From contig CAMIGX010000003.1 in NCBI GenBank assembly GCA_946221385.1, positions 1-64,000 of the forward strand: DNA of 64,000 nt. Reading direction: 5' to 3'. The DNA is from an uncultured Propionimicrobium sp. (GTDB taxonomy: Bacteria; Actinomycetota; Actinomycetes; Propionibacteriales; Propionibacteriaceae). Made by a program: the position numbers and the translations under genes. The notes under the pieces were generated by a model. It was not told the origin of the DNA and ran no database searches. It saw only the letters and a list, made by a program, of their open reading frames with translations. Below, in pieces: positions 34,691 through 44,242 of this stretch. The number at the start of each line of letters is the position of its first letter. Positions within the stretch are counted from its first letter, which is position 1.

Positions 34691-36420
34691 GCGGCTTCCT
34701 CGATGCTCTGCTGAGATTCGACGATCTCGCGATAGGTCGCGCTGTTGGCCAACAATTCGGCGTGGGTGCCGATCGCTTCGATCTGGCCGTTATCGAGCAC
34801 GATGATCTGGTCGGCGTGCCGGATCGTCGAAATGCGTTGCGCGACGATCAAGACGGTCGCGTCTTGGGTGGTCTTGCTCAACGCGGCACGCAATTTCGCG
34901 TCAGTGGTGACGTCGAGGGCGCTGAATGCGTCATCAAAGACGTAGATTTCAGGCTGCTTGACCAGGGCCCGCGCGATCGACAGCCGTTGTCGCTGGCCAC
35001 CGGAGAAATTAGTGCCGCCCTGGGCGACCTCAGCTTCCAGTTGGCCATCCTTTTCAGCGATGAAATCATCCGACTGCGCGACTCGCAGCGCCTGCCACAG
35101 CTGCTCGTCAGTGGCTGACGGATCGCCATAGCGCAGATTGGACGCGATGGTGCCGGAGAACAGATAGGCCTTCTGCGGCACCAGGCTGACCTTCGACCAC
35201 AGCACATCCGGGTCGATTTCGCGCACGTCGACGCCGTCCACCAGCACGCGGCCGCCGGTCGGGTCGTAGAGCCGGGGGATCAGATTGATCAAGGTCGTCT
35301 TGCCGGCGCCCGTCGAGCCGACGATCGCCGTGGTCTGACCAGGACGCAGCTCAAAGTTCAGATTGCACAGCACGGGCTCGTCGGCGCCCGGATAGGCGAA
35401 TTCGACGTCTTCGAAACGCACCACGCCACGGCCAGGCAGCTCGGTGATCGGATTGACCGGGAAGCCGACCGAAGACGAAGTGTTTAGCACTTCCATGATG
35501 CGCTGCGCGCAGGCGGCAGCCCGCGGCACCAGCATCATCATCATCGTCGCCATCATCACCGAGACCAAGATCTGCATCAGATAGGTCAAGAAGGCCGTCA
35601 GCTGACCGATCTGCATCGCGCCGGAGTCGATTCGATGGCCGCCAAACCAGATGACGGCGACATTGGAGCAGCCCAGCACCAATTGGATGATCGGGAAGAG
35701 AATCGAAAACAGTGTGCCGACATAGAACTGCAGGCGCATCAGCTCTTCGTTTGGCTTATCGAAGCGATCTTGTTCGTCATCCTCGCGGGTGAATGCGCGG
35801 ATGACGCGCACGCCAGTGATCTGTTCACGCAAGATCTGGTTGATGGTGTCGGTTAGCTTTTGTTGCTTACGGAAGGCTGGCGACATCAGCGACAAGATGA
35901 CGCCGATGAAGCCGCCCATGGCGATCACCGCGACAAGAATGATCCACGACAGCGGAATGTCTTCGCGCAGCGCCATGAAGACACCGCCCACCATCGTCAA
36001 CGGGGCGGAGACCATCATCAAGCAGGTCATCAAGACCAGCATCTGCACCTGTTGGACGTCATTGGAATTACGGGTGATCAGCGACGGCGCCCCGAACTGG
36101 TTTACCTCGCGAGTCGAGAAGCTCAGCACCTTTTTGAATAGGTCACCGCGTAGATCGCGCGAGAACGACAGTGCAGTGCGAGCGCCGAAATAGGCTGACG
36201 TGATCTGTGCGACCATCTGCACCGCAGACACGCCGAGCATCAGCGCACCGCGTCGCCAGATATAGCCGATGTCGCCTTTAGTGACGCCGTTATCGATGAT
36301 CTGCGCATTCAAACTCGGCAGCCACAAGGTGGCGCTGACGGCGATCAGCTGTGCGCACAGCACGCCCAGTAACAATCCCCAATAGGGCCGCACATAGCGG
36401 TTGATCAATTTGACGAGCAC
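34687..36420 (-). CDS. ABC exporter half-transporter, degenerate-site subunit
   Basis: A 578-residue half-exporter with six membrane helices and an ATPase domain: Walker A GSTGAGKTTLIN, signature NFSGGQRQRLSIARAL, but Walker B IYVFDDAFSALD (catalytic Glu replaced by Asp) and IVAQRISTIRHAD (switch His replaced by Gln). This matches the degenerate subunit of heterodimeric exporters such as TM287 or LmrC. The start is set at GTG 36420 (VLVKLINRYVRPYW), behind GATGGGGA; the frame continues to 36531 but adds only unlikely sequence. Likely drug, peptide or lipid export. Confidence 0.9.
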   Translation of the reverse strand: MLVKLINRYVRPYWGLLLGVLCAQLIAVSATLWLPSLNAQIIDNGVTKGDIGYIWRRGALMLGVSAVQMVAQITSAYFGARTALSFSRDLRGDLFKKVLSFSTREVNQFGAPSLITRNSNDVQQVQMLVLMTCLMMVSAPLTMVGGVFMALREDIPLSWIILVAVIAMGGFIGVILSLMSPAFRKQQKLTDTINQILREQITGVRVIRAFTREDDEQDRFDKPNEELMRLQFYVGTLFSILFPIIQLVLGCSNVAVIWFGGHRIDSGAMQIGQLTAFLTYLMQILVSVMMATMMMMLVPRAAACAQRIMEVLNTSSSVGFPVNPITELPGRGVVRFEDVEFAYPGADEPVLCNLNFELRPGQTTAIVGSTGAGKTTLINLIPRLYDPTGGRVLVDGVDVREIDPDVLWSKVSLVPQKAYLFSGTIASNLRYGDPSATDEQLWQALRVAQSDDFIAEKDGQLEAEVAQGGTNFSGGQRQRLSIARALVKQPEIYVFDDAFSALDVTTDAKLRAALSKTTQDATVLIVAQRISTIRHADQIIVLDNGQIEAIGTHAELLANSATYREIVESQQSIEEAA

Positions 36421-36695
36421 GGATTCCCCATCAGATCCAGATACTGCTATTTCTGAGTGCCGTTGACGATCACTGGCGGCGAATCCCGCGCTGGGCACCA
36501 AATGAGGATACTCCGAGCCGCCCAACAGCACCTTCGTCGCGGACGCAACTCGTGCAACCCGAGCTGCGCCGTGCCCAAGTCGTCGCGCTAGCTGCCCCAG
36601 CGTCTCCCTGCCAAAGTTTTACGACGAACGGTCAGCGATTTCACGTCCTCACCTAGCATGGGTGGCGTCTAAGCCCAGATCCAGGAGAACGACAG

Positions 36696-37659
36696 ATGGC
36701 CAACCCGATCTTTGGTAACGGCGAGAAATTCTTCCGTCAGCCGCATCCGGCATACGCTGGCGCTCCCGGCATGAGCCAAGCTCGACCTGACTTCCAGCCG
36801 GCTCCCGGGCCGAGCTATCAGGACGGCTACTCCTATCGGCAGGCACAGCCGGGCTTCAATCGGCCGCCGGCCGTGCACCAGCAATATGACGCAGCGCCGC
36901 ACTATGACGCTGGCCAGCCGATGCAGGATTGGCAGCAGGCGCCGTATCAACAGCTGCCGTCCGGGCAAGCGGACCAAGCTACGCAGCAGTCGGTCATGAC
37001 CTATGAAAGCGTGCTGACCAAGACCACGATCTCGTTGCTCGCGGTCTTCTTGACCGCAGCCTTCGGTTTCTTCTTGGTGCCCTATCAGTGGGTGACGCCG
37101 GTCTGGATCGGCGCGGGTGTCGCGTCGTTCATCACTGTCTTGATCGTGGCTGGTCGCCGCGTCGTCAGTCCCGTCGGGCTGGGCGTTTATGCGGCTCTTC
37201 GAAGGTCTCTTCTTGGGCGTCATTTCGAAATTCTTTGACGCGCTATTCCCCGGCATCATCGCGCCCGCGGTGCTGGCGACCTTCATCACCGCTTTGGCGA
37301 CGCTGGCCGTCGTCCGTTTCACGAACTTCCGCACCACGCCGCGGATGCGCAAGATCGTCATGATCGCCACCTGGTCATTCCTGGGTGTGATGTTGGTCAA
37401 CCTGGTACTGGTCTTCGCCGGCGTCAACACAGGGCTGCGGATGGTCGGCGCGGACGCTGGCGTCATCGCCTGGGTCGTCTCGCTGCTGGCGATCGGCTTG
37501 GCGGTATTCAACTTGGTGATGGATTTTGAAGCCGTCGAATTCGGCGTCCAGCGGGGCGCCCCGGACTCCGAATCGTGGCGTGCGGCGCTCGGCATCACCG
37601 TCACCATGGTGTGGCTGTACGTCGAAATTCTGCGCGTCTTGAGCTACTTCCGGGATTAA
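36696..37659 (+). pseudogene. Bax inhibitor-1/YccA-family membrane protein, frameshifted
   Basis: Two overlapping frames together encode one YccA-type protein. The first (36696-37238) supplies a Pro/Tyr/Gln-rich cytoplasmic N-terminus and the first helices up to SPVGLGVYA. The second continues LFEGLFLGVISKFFDALFPGIIAPAVLATFITALATLAV through five more helices to 37659. Removing one base at about 37194 (GCG-G-CTC) restores ...GLGVYALFEGLFLG..., the expected family sequence. The rest of both frames is intact and well conserved, so this is either a very recent mutation or a sequencing error. The ribosome-binding site CAGGAG is good. These proteins form pH-sensitive channels or leak pathways; the role here is unknown. 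Confidence 0.82.
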
Positions 37660-37686
37660 TCACCGGCTTTCTTGTGCAGACCAGAT

Positions 37687-37712
37687 GACGGCTAGCCCAG
37701 CGGCTAGCCGTC
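37687..37712 (+). terminator. Hairpin after the YccA-like gene
   Basis: Perfect 11-bp stem GACGGCTAGCC (37687-37697) / GGCTAGCCGTC (37702-37712) around CAGC. It has no T-tract. Its presence argues against the upstream ATG at 37685 as the next gene's start. Confidence 0.6.
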
Positions 37713-37765
37713 CCGCTGGCTACACAAGAAAGACAGTCTTTGAGCTTGTCAGGGAGGTTTTTGCA

Positions 37766-38722
37766 GTGCGCAAACTACGCGTCGCAATGCGCGACTGGGA
37801 CTGGCTCACGCCGTTACTAATAGGTGAAGTCGAAGTCGCGGACGGATACGAAATCGAGTTGGTGCGCTGCGCCGCGCTGGCAGATCCTTGGCAAGGTGAG
37901 GCCAAAGATTTCGACGCCTTCGAATGCTCGCTGGCTCGACATAATCGGGCGATCTTGGCCGACGACCAGCGCGTGCTGGCAGCAGCCTTCCCCGTGATGC
38001 AGAGTTTTCGGCAGCGCTGCCTGATCGTCAGCAAGAACTCAGCAGCCCGTTCGCTAGCGGACCTACGTGGCGGACGGATCGGCGTCACTGGCTGGATCGA
38101 TTCGGGCAATACTTGGACCCGCGCGCTGTTCTTGGACGCTGGCGTTCAGCTTGACGAAATCACCTGGATCGCCGGCCGGCTGACGGCCGCGCATCCTGAA
38201 CAAGACCGTCTGCAAGGCCATGCACGCCCCTGCTGGATTGAGGCGGCACCAGCAGGGGCGGTCATGACCGAGATGCTCGACCGCGGCGAACTGGACGCGA
38301 TCATGACCCCCTTCATGCCGCCTGGTTTCTATAGCGTTGACGCCCCCTGGCGGCCGCTATTTGACGATGTCCGCGCCGTAGAGATCGATTACGCCAATCG
38401 CGTCGGATTCGTGCCGGCGCATCACGTGCTCGGTTTTCACGCTGACGGTTTCGACCAGGACGCAGCACTCGCCGTCCAGCGGGCATTGCTAGATAGCCGA
38501 GCGATCTGGCAGCAGCGCCGCGAAAAGCTCGCCGAAACCAGCCAATGGCTCAGCTGCGATCTGCTCAATCAGACCCGGCTGCCCGCCGGCTGGGACGAAC
38601 CTGGGCTCGAGCGGCAAGGTCAGATGTTCGAAGAATTCAGCCGTCAAGCGCAACTGCAAGGCATCAATTCCCACGCCGCGAGCGCAGCGCAGTTGTTCGC
38701 GGTGGCGACCCCGTCAAGCTAA
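37766..38722 (+). CDS. Periplasmic-binding-protein-fold protein, dihydroxyphthalate decarboxylase-like
   Basis: A 318-residue protein of the PBP2 fold family that includes 4,5-dihydroxyphthalate decarboxylase and NMT1/THI5-like proteins (VRKLRVAMRDWDWLTPLLIGEVEVADGYEIELVR; DFDAFECSLARHNRAIL; FRQRCLIVSKNSAARSLADLRGGRIGVTGWIDSGNTW). It has no signal peptide, so it is more likely an intracellular enzyme than a transporter subunit. The start is placed at GTG 37766, because AGGGAGG stands 8 bases before it; the longer frame from 37685 would read through a hairpin. It is followed after 15 bases by an amidase and then an amino-acid importer, suggesting catabolism of a nitrogen compound. Substrate unknown. 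Confidence 0.72.
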   Translation: MRKLRVAMRDWDWLTPLLIGEVEVADGYEIELVRCAALADPWQGEAKDFDAFECSLARHNRAILADDQRVLAAAFPVMQSFRQRCLIVSKNSAARSLADLRGGRIGVTGWIDSGNTWTRALFLDAGVQLDEITWIAGRLTAAHPEQDRLQGHARPCWIEAAPAGAVMTEMLDRGELDAIMTPFMPPGFYSVDAPWRPLFDDVRAVEIDYANRVGFVPAHHVLGFHADGFDQDAALAVQRALLDSRAIWQQRREKLAETSQWLSCDLLNQTRLPAGWDEPGLERQGQMFEEFSRQAQLQGINSHAASAAQLFAVATPSS

Positions 38723-38737
38723 AGAAAGGCAGCGCAG

Positions 38738-39538
38738 ATGAAGATCGCAATCGCTCAGATGACTGTCGACGCTGATTGGCAGCGCAATATCGAGCAGATC
38801 GAACAGGCCGCCGCCCAGAGCGCGGCGGCAGGGGCCCGGCTGCTCGTCTTGCCCGAAGGCGTCATCGCCCGCGACCCAGATGACAACGACTACACCGCAG
38901 CCCAAGCGCAAGCCTGGGATGGTCCATTCATGACGCAATTGCAGGCGATCAGCGCCCGTCATCGGGTCGCGCTCGCCGGGACCGTGCACCTGAAGACTCC
39001 CGAAGGTGGGGTGGGGAATTTCTTCGTCGCATTTGACGGTGGAGAGCTCATCAACAGCTATCAAAAGCTGCACCCCTACGACGCCTTCGGCGCGAAGGAA
39101 TCTGAGCACGTCACTCCCGGCGGTCGGTTGCCGGAGATTTTCGAGTTGGACGGCGTCAAGTTCGCGCCGATCATTTGCTACGACCTGCGCTTCCCAGATC
39201 TATCGATCAGCCTCGCGCTGGCTGGGGCGGACGTCATCGTCTGCCCGGCGGCTTGGGTCAAGGGCCCGCTGAAGGAGCATCACTGGGCCACCCTGCTGAC
39301 CGCGCGGGCCCTAGATACGACCAGCTGGGTGATCGGCTGTGGCGAGATCAGCAAGCGCAATGTCGGTTGTTCGCGGGTCGTCGATCCGCTGGGCGTGACG
39401 GTGGCAGGGGTCGGTTCGAATCCGGCGCTGTTCTTCGTCGACGTCGACCTCGAGACGGTCAACCAGGCGCGCGCCAAGCTGCCGGTCTTGGCCAATCGAC
39501 GGCTGCAGATCGGGCCAGATCCGGCCCCGGTCGGATAG
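38738..39538 (+). CDS. Carbon-nitrogen hydrolase (nitrilase superfamily amidase)
   Basis: A 266-residue cytoplasmic amidase with the Glu-Lys-Cys triad: Glu in VLPEGVI, Lys in SYQKLHPYDAF and Cys in IICYDLRFPDL. The pattern is closest to deaminated-glutathione/omega-amidase type enzymes (Nit1, YafV), which hydrolyse alpha-keto acid amides or repair damaged metabolites. A good AAAGAAAGGCAG ribosome-binding site precedes ATG 38738. Its neighbours (PBP2-like enzyme, amino-acid importer) suggest a substrate taken up from outside; the exact one is not predictable. Confidence 0.87.
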   Translation: MKIAIAQMTVDADWQRNIEQIEQAAAQSAAAGARLLVLPEGVIARDPDDNDYTAAQAQAWDGPFMTQLQAISARHRVALAGTVHLKTPEGGVGNFFVAFDGGELINSYQKLHPYDAFGAKESEHVTPGGRLPEIFELDGVKFAPIICYDLRFPDLSISLALAGADVIVCPAAWVKGPLKEHHWATLLTARALDTTSWVIGCGEISKRNVGCSRVVDPLGVTVAGVGSNPALFFVDVDLETVNQARAKLPVLANRRLQIGPDPAPVG

Positions 39539-39800
39539 CCGACTAGCCGCTAGCTGCTTCCGCAGGCTGAGACGGCCGTCCACATACTGATATGAAGGGG
39601 CTAGCTTTGGACGAAACCCCAAGTCAGACGACATTGACCAGATAGTCGAATTCTCCCTACGAGGCGTCGTCTGGTCGTGCTGCAAAGCAACTGGCGCGAA
39701 CCAACCAAAAGAATTGCCGACTGCGCAACGGACGGTTCGGCGCCAGACCGTGACGAAAATCGTCGTCCCGGAACAGATAAGTAACGGAAAGAGGTGTGCT

Positions 39801-40757
39801 GTGAGCATCATCCAAAAGACCAAGAGAAACCCCCGTCATAGCTTCGGACGCATCGCAGCAGCCGCACTCGCGCTGACCTTGACCGTCAGCGGTTGCGCAG
39901 CCGAAGATCCCGACAAGGTCGGGCAGTCGACCCCCACGAGCTCGGCAGCCGTGCCCAAGCAGAAGCAGGACGACAAATTGCGCGCCAAGCTGCCGCAAGA
40001 TGTCCAGACCTCGGGCAAGCTGGTCGCCGTCAACTCCGGTTCCTTCCCGCCCTATCAGATCATCCAGACCGGCGCTGATCCGCAGGGCGCGGCGGCCGAT
40101 CTGTTGACGGCCCTGGGCGAGCTGTGGGGCATCCAGATCGAGCACCAGACCGTCGACGGCTTCTCGTCGATCTTGACGGGTCTGTCGGCAGATCGCTATC
40201 AGCTCGGCTTCGGTCCGGTCGGTGACTTCAAGTCGCGTCAGGCGCAAAATGACTTCATCGATTACGTCCAAGAGTTCGTCGTGTTCGCCGTCGAAAAGGG
40301 CAACCCGAAGGGCATCAACGACCTAGACAGCGCTTGTGGCGCGCGTATTTCGGTGCAGGCCGGTGGCTCTGCTGAGAAGGTCGTCAAGGAACAGTCCGGC
40401 AAGTGTGAGGCAGCTGACAAGCCCGCGATCGAGGTGCAGTCCTATAAGGACCAGCCGCAATCGATCTTGGCCGTGCAGTCTGGTCGCGCGGACGCCTTCT
40501 TCTCTAGCCAAGCGCCGCTGACCTATTTCGTCCAAGAATCTGGCGGCAAGCTCGAGCTAGCTGGCGTCGGCAAGGGCAATGGCTTCTCAGATCTCTACCA
40601 GGGCGCCGTGGTCAAGAAGGATTCGCCGCTGGGTGACGTGCTGATCGAATCGCTAGATGTGCTGTTCAAGAACGGCACCTATGACGCGATCATGAAGAAG
40701 TGGGGCTTGGAGGCGAACAAGATCGACAAGCCCGGCAAGAACCTAGCGAACAACTGA
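39801..40757 (+). CDS. Amino-acid ABC transporter substrate-binding lipoprotein
   Basis: Family 3 extracellular solute-binding protein of 318 residues with a lipoprotein signal (RIAAAALALTLTVSGCAAE; lipobox VSGC). The mature domain reads TSGKLVAVNSGSFPPYQIIQTGADPQGAAADLLTALGELWGIQIEHQTVDGFSSILTGLSADRYQLGFGPVGDF. The expected start is GTG 39801 (VSIIQKTKRN), behind AAAGAGGTG. It delivers a polar amino acid or related compound to the permease encoded immediately downstream. It opens the three-gene importer operon. Confidence 0.93.
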   Translation: MSIIQKTKRNPRHSFGRIAAAALALTLTVSGCAAEDPDKVGQSTPTSSAAVPKQKQDDKLRAKLPQDVQTSGKLVAVNSGSFPPYQIIQTGADPQGAAADLLTALGELWGIQIEHQTVDGFSSILTGLSADRYQLGFGPVGDFKSRQAQNDFIDYVQEFVVFAVEKGNPKGINDLDSACGARISVQAGGSAEKVVKEQSGKCEAADKPAIEVQSYKDQPQSILAVQSGRADAFFSSQAPLTYFVQESGGKLELAGVGKGNGFSDLYQGAVVKKDSPLGDVLIESLDVLFKNGTYDAIMKKWGLEANKIDKPGKNLANN

Positions 40758-40760
40758 TCC

Positions 40761-41729
40761 ATGGCAGCGACTGATACGACGGTGGGCATCGACGTTCGGC
40801 AAGCCCACCGTCCGATTCCTTGGCAAGACTGGCTGGGTTGGGCGATCGCGCTGCTGCTGGCAGCAATGTTCGCCTACTTCCTAGCCACCAATCCAAACCT
40901 GGAATGGGACGTCGTCTTCGCCTGGTTCAACGCGCCGTCGATCATCAAAGCGCTCTGGGTGACGATCGGGCTGGCAGCCGTCTCGATGGTGCTGGGCACC
41001 TTGCTCGGCGTCGTCTTGGCGGTCATGAAGATGTCGCCGAACCGGCTGCTCAGCGGGCTAGCGAGCCTGTACATCTGGTTTTTCCGGGGTACGCCGCTGC
41101 TGGTGCAGTTGATCTTTTGGTACAACCTGGCCGCGCTGACACCGACGCTAGGCATCGGTGTGCCTTTCGGTGGTCCGATGCTGGTCGAGTGGCGTACTAA
41201 TGACATCATCACCCCGCTGACCGCTGCGATCCTGGGCCTGGCCTTGAACGAGGCTGCCTATATGGCGGAGATCATTCGTGGCGGTCTGCTGTCGGTCGAC
41301 CAGGGGCAGCGTGAAGCAGCCGCCGCCTATGGCATGACGCCTGGCCGAGCACTGCGCCGCGTCGTGCTGCCGCAGGCGATGCGCGCCATCGTGCCGGCGA
41401 CGGGCAACCAGCTGATCACGATCGTCAAGGCCACCTCGCAAGTCTCGGTGATCGCGATGAGCGACCTGCTGTACACCGTGCAGTCTGTCTACAACCGCAC
41501 CTTCCAGACCATTCCCTTGCTGCTGGTCGCGGTGCTTTGGTATTTGATCGTGACCTCGGTGCTGAATGTCGTGCAATCGTTCATCGAATATCACTACGCC
41601 CGTGGTTCGAACCGCGATCAACATGGCTTAGCGCACGTCGTCATGTCACGAGTGGGCAAACGCAAGGCAGATCAAGGCAAGCCGGAACTTGCGGCGGCAG
41701 TCGAGGAGGCGACCAGTGAACAACGTTGA
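40761..41729 (+). CDS. Amino-acid ABC transporter permease
   Basis: A 322-residue His/Glu/Gln/Arg-family permease. An extra N-terminal helix ([18 protein letters not shown]) precedes the usual five, and the EAA loop is [34 protein letters not shown] 40-residue basic cytoplasmic tail follows. It is the only permease gene, so it probably works as a homodimer. It overlaps the ATPase start by 14 bases. Confidence 0.93.
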   Translation: MAATDTTVGIDVRQAHRPIPWQDWLGWAIALLLAAMFAYFLATNPNLEWDVVFAWFNAPSIIKALWVTIGLAAVSMVLGTLLGVVLAVMKMSPNRLLSGLASLYIWFFRGTPLLVQLIFWYNLAALTPTLGIGVPFGGPMLVEWRTNDIITPLTAAILGLALNEAAYMAEIIRGGLLSVDQGQREAAAAYGMTPGRALRRVVLPQAMRAIVPATGNQLITIVKATSQVSVIAMSDLLYTVQSVYNRTFQTIPLLLVAVLWYLIVTSVLNVVQSFIEYHYARGSNRDQHGLAHVVMSRVGKRKADQGKPELAAAVEEATSEQR

Positions 41730-42522
41730 AGTGACGACCGCCCAGGTCGCTGAGCCGATCTCGACGCCGGTCGTCGTCGCCAAAGATGTGCACAAATCAT
41801 TCGGTGATCACGAAGTGCTCAAAGGCATTGACCTGACCGTCGAAAAGGGTGAGGTCATCGTCATCCTCGGGCCTTCCGGCTCGGGCAAGTCGACCTTCTT
41901 GCGCTGCATCAATCGGCTCGAGCACATGGACGCCGGATCAATCACCGTCAATGGCACGCAGATCGGCTACGTCCGCAAGGGCGACAAACTGGTTCAAGCG
42001 CCGGCGAAGGTCGAGGCCAAGCAACGCACCAAAGTCGGCACGGTCTTCCAGCAGTTCAATCTATTTCCGCACATGACGGTCATGGAGAACCTGATTGAGG
42101 CGCCCGTCGGCATTCATGGTGTGCCAAAAGCTGAAGCCGTCGAGCGAGCCAAGAAGCTGCTTGATCAGGTGGGACTAGCTGGCCGGGAAAATTCCTATCC
42201 CAAGCAGATGTCTGGTGGTCAACAGCAACGCGTCGCGATCGCGCGGGCGCTGGCGATCGAACCAGATCTGCTGCTCTTTGACGAGCCGACTAGCGCGCTC
42301 GATCCAGAGCTAGTAGGTGAAGTGTTAGCGACGATGCGTGGTCTCGCTGAGCGGGGCTACACCATGATCGTGGTCACCCACGAGATCAGCTTCGCAGCTC
42401 AAGCTGCCGATCGGGTGATCTTCATGGACGACGGACGCATCATCGAGCAGGGGCCGCCTGACGAGGTCCTGAAGAATCCGCAGCATGAGCGCACCAAGGG
42501 CTTCCTGGCGCGCTTCTTGTGA
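41716..42522 (+). CDS. Amino-acid ABC transporter ATP-binding protein
   Basis: GlnQ/HisP-type ATPase, 268 residues. Walker [15 protein letters not shown]-loop [16 protein letters not shown], signature [15 protein letters not shown], Walker [15 protein letters not shown] and H-loop VTHEIS are all canonical. An insertion of about 15 residues ([24 protein letters not shown]) before the Q-loop is seen in several actinobacterial members. Start GTG 41716 follows GAGGAGG. It powers uptake through the preceding permease. Confidence 0.94.
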   Translation: MNNVEVTTAQVAEPISTPVVVAKDVHKSFGDHEVLKGIDLTVEKGEVIVILGPSGSGKSTFLRCINRLEHMDAGSITVNGTQIGYVRKGDKLVQAPAKVEAKQRTKVGTVFQQFNLFPHMTVMENLIEAPVGIHGVPKAEAVERAKKLLDQVGLAGRENSYPKQMSGGQQQRVAIARALAIEPDLLLFDEPTSALDPELVGEVLATMRGLAERGYTMIVVTHEISFAAQAADRVIFMDDGRIIEQGPPDEVLKNPQHERTKGFLARFL

Positions 42523-42566
42523 CGCATCAGGTCTAAGTGCTCAAAGCTCAGTGAGGCGGACGGCGA

Positions 42567-42779
42567 TTAGCCGTTCGCCTCACGAATTTCTTCAACCGGT
42601 TCGCCGGCCTTGGGGTCGCGCAAAATGGCGCGTGCCACATTGTGGTAGCCGTAGCCGTCCAACAGCGTAGCGGCTTCCTCATTGGTGAGGTTGTATGCGT
42701 GCGCCAGCATGCGCACCTGTTCGGTATAGAACTCGTGCAGCTTGACCACGCCGTTCAAGAATCCCAGCCGATCGCTCAT
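42567..42779 (-). CDS. Small hypothetical protein
   Basis: A 70-residue, mildly acidic, helical protein (MSDRLGFLNGVVKLHEFYTEQVRMLAHAYNLTNEEAATLLDGYGYHNVARAIL) that I do not recognise. An AGGAGT ribosome-binding site 5 bases before ATG 42779 supports the start; the frame runs 12 codons further. It is convergent with the importer operon and divergent from the lipoprotein gene. Confidence 0.65.
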   Translation of the reverse strand: MSDRLGFLNGVVKLHEFYTEQVRMLAHAYNLTNEEAATLLDGYGYHNVARAILRDPKAGEPVEEIREANG

Positions 42780-42907
42780 TTCAACTCCTGACTGATCAAT
42801 CTCCTGAATGATCAAAGCCCGCCAACCATAGCGCGAGTGATCACAATTACGTGACTCCTGCAGCGCAGAACGCTGTCCGGTGGCGGCTATCTCATTAGGC
42901 TGTGCCC

Positions 42908-44200
42908 ATGTCGGCTAAACGAATCGGCTGCGGGCTGCTCGCGTTATTGACCGTCTTTTTCAGCGGCTGCTCGATGATGAGCCCTGAGCTACGCGACCTG
43001 GAGCGCTGGATGGATCGGCAACCTGGCATCAAGAAGGTGCGGGTCAGTTGGTCGACTGTAGTGGAGTCCGTCGGGGGGCTGCCAGACGGCTACTACCTAG
43101 AAGCGCAGGCTAAAGGCATCGACCAAGCACGCAAAGCGATCACGGATTTCCGAAAATTCGCAGCCGATAAAGGCTATTCGCGATGGCGCTTCCAGCTTTA
43201 TTGGAATGTGCAAGGCGGAGAATCTGGGGTGCAATTCGATTTTCGAGATAGCACCGATTTCGAAAGACCCTTTGAATTAGCTCAATTGCCTTTGCCGTCG
43301 CTGGTTGAAAGACGAATCGTCGACGGGCAAGCACCGAATATGATGATCGAGTTTCGGTCAAAACCCGAAAATTATGCCGGCATGGTGGCGGAATTGACGT
43401 CATCAAATGTTGGTTCACCAGATGCGGCATTGATGTTGACGAATACCGAATTCAGCCAACGCATCGAAGCTGAAAATTTCGCTGAGCTAGCTACTTGGCA
43501 GCAACGCATCACCGCGCTCAGTGCAGCAGGCATCGAGTTCAAAGTCGACCAGAAGGTCGTCAAGATCGCCCACCAAGATTTCATCGCCGCGATCAATGCT
43601 ATGCGTGCGATCTCTGGTGCGACGATCACCCTCCAGACTGATCAAAATTTCCGCGTCGAAACCGAACCGCAGCTGCTAGCTGCCGTACTGGAATTAGCTC
43701 CGGCCCTAGCCGCAGTCGGTGAATTACGAGCAACGAACGGCGCCCCAATTATAATTTCGGTTAAAGATTCTGCCGAGGGCTGCTGGCAGGTTTATCAAGC
43801 AATTCCAGCAACTGACTTGAAGTTCCAAGTCACCTGTCAGCGGGGCAGTTCAGTCAACGCTTTGACTGGCCGACAGCTCAACCAGATCGGCCCGATCCTG
43901 CAAGAACTGGCAGCTGCGGGGACGACAGTCCGCGTCGCAGAGGAATATTTCAAGGTACGCATCGAGGCTGACGCGGCTGCCCTAGAGCAAATCTTTCAGC
44001 TTGTGCGTCGACTCTGGACCGATGATGTAGCCCGCAACCTGTCAATTGAGTATCGAGATCCCAGCGGCGCGCAGACGTCAGTGAATTTCCGTTCTGCACC
44101 CGACGGCCCGCACGGCGAATATCGCAGCGATGCTGGGAGTGATCCGCAGCTAGTCGAACGACTGCTCGCTGCATGGAACGCGACGACCACGAGCCGCTAG
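42908..44200 (+). CDS. Hypothetical lipoprotein
   Basis: A 430-residue secreted lipoprotein: signal RIGCGLLALLTVFFSGCSMM with lipobox FSGC. The body has no recognised domain. It looks built of repeated alpha/beta units of about 70-80 residues (segments such as DLERWMDRQPGIKKVRVSW, AEFRSKPENYAGMVAEL and QIFQLVRRLWTDDVARNLSIEYRD share a helix-then-strand pattern). ATG 42908 is preferred over GTG 42902. It sits alone before pntA. Some A+T-richer stretches (around 43200-43450) differ from neighbours. Confidence 0.75.
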   Translation: MSAKRIGCGLLALLTVFFSGCSMMSPELRDLERWMDRQPGIKKVRVSWSTVVESVGGLPDGYYLEAQAKGIDQARKAITDFRKFAADKGYSRWRFQLYWNVQGGESGVQFDFRDSTDFERPFELAQLPLPSLVERRIVDGQAPNMMIEFRSKPENYAGMVAELTSSNVGSPDAALMLTNTEFSQRIEAENFAELATWQQRITALSAAGIEFKVDQKVVKIAHQDFIAAINAMRAISGATITLQTDQNFRVETEPQLLAAVLELAPALAAVGELRATNGAPIIISVKDSAEGCWQVYQAIPATDLKFQVTCQRGSSVNALTGRQLNQIGPILQELAAAGTTVRVAEEYFKVRIEADAAALEQIFQLVRRLWTDDVARNLSIEYRDPSGAQTSVNFRSAPDGPHGEYRSDAGSDPQLVERLLAAWNATTTSR

Positions 44201-44242
44201 CCCCGGTTAACGAATTCTCTGGCCGCCCACTAGTCTCAAGCC

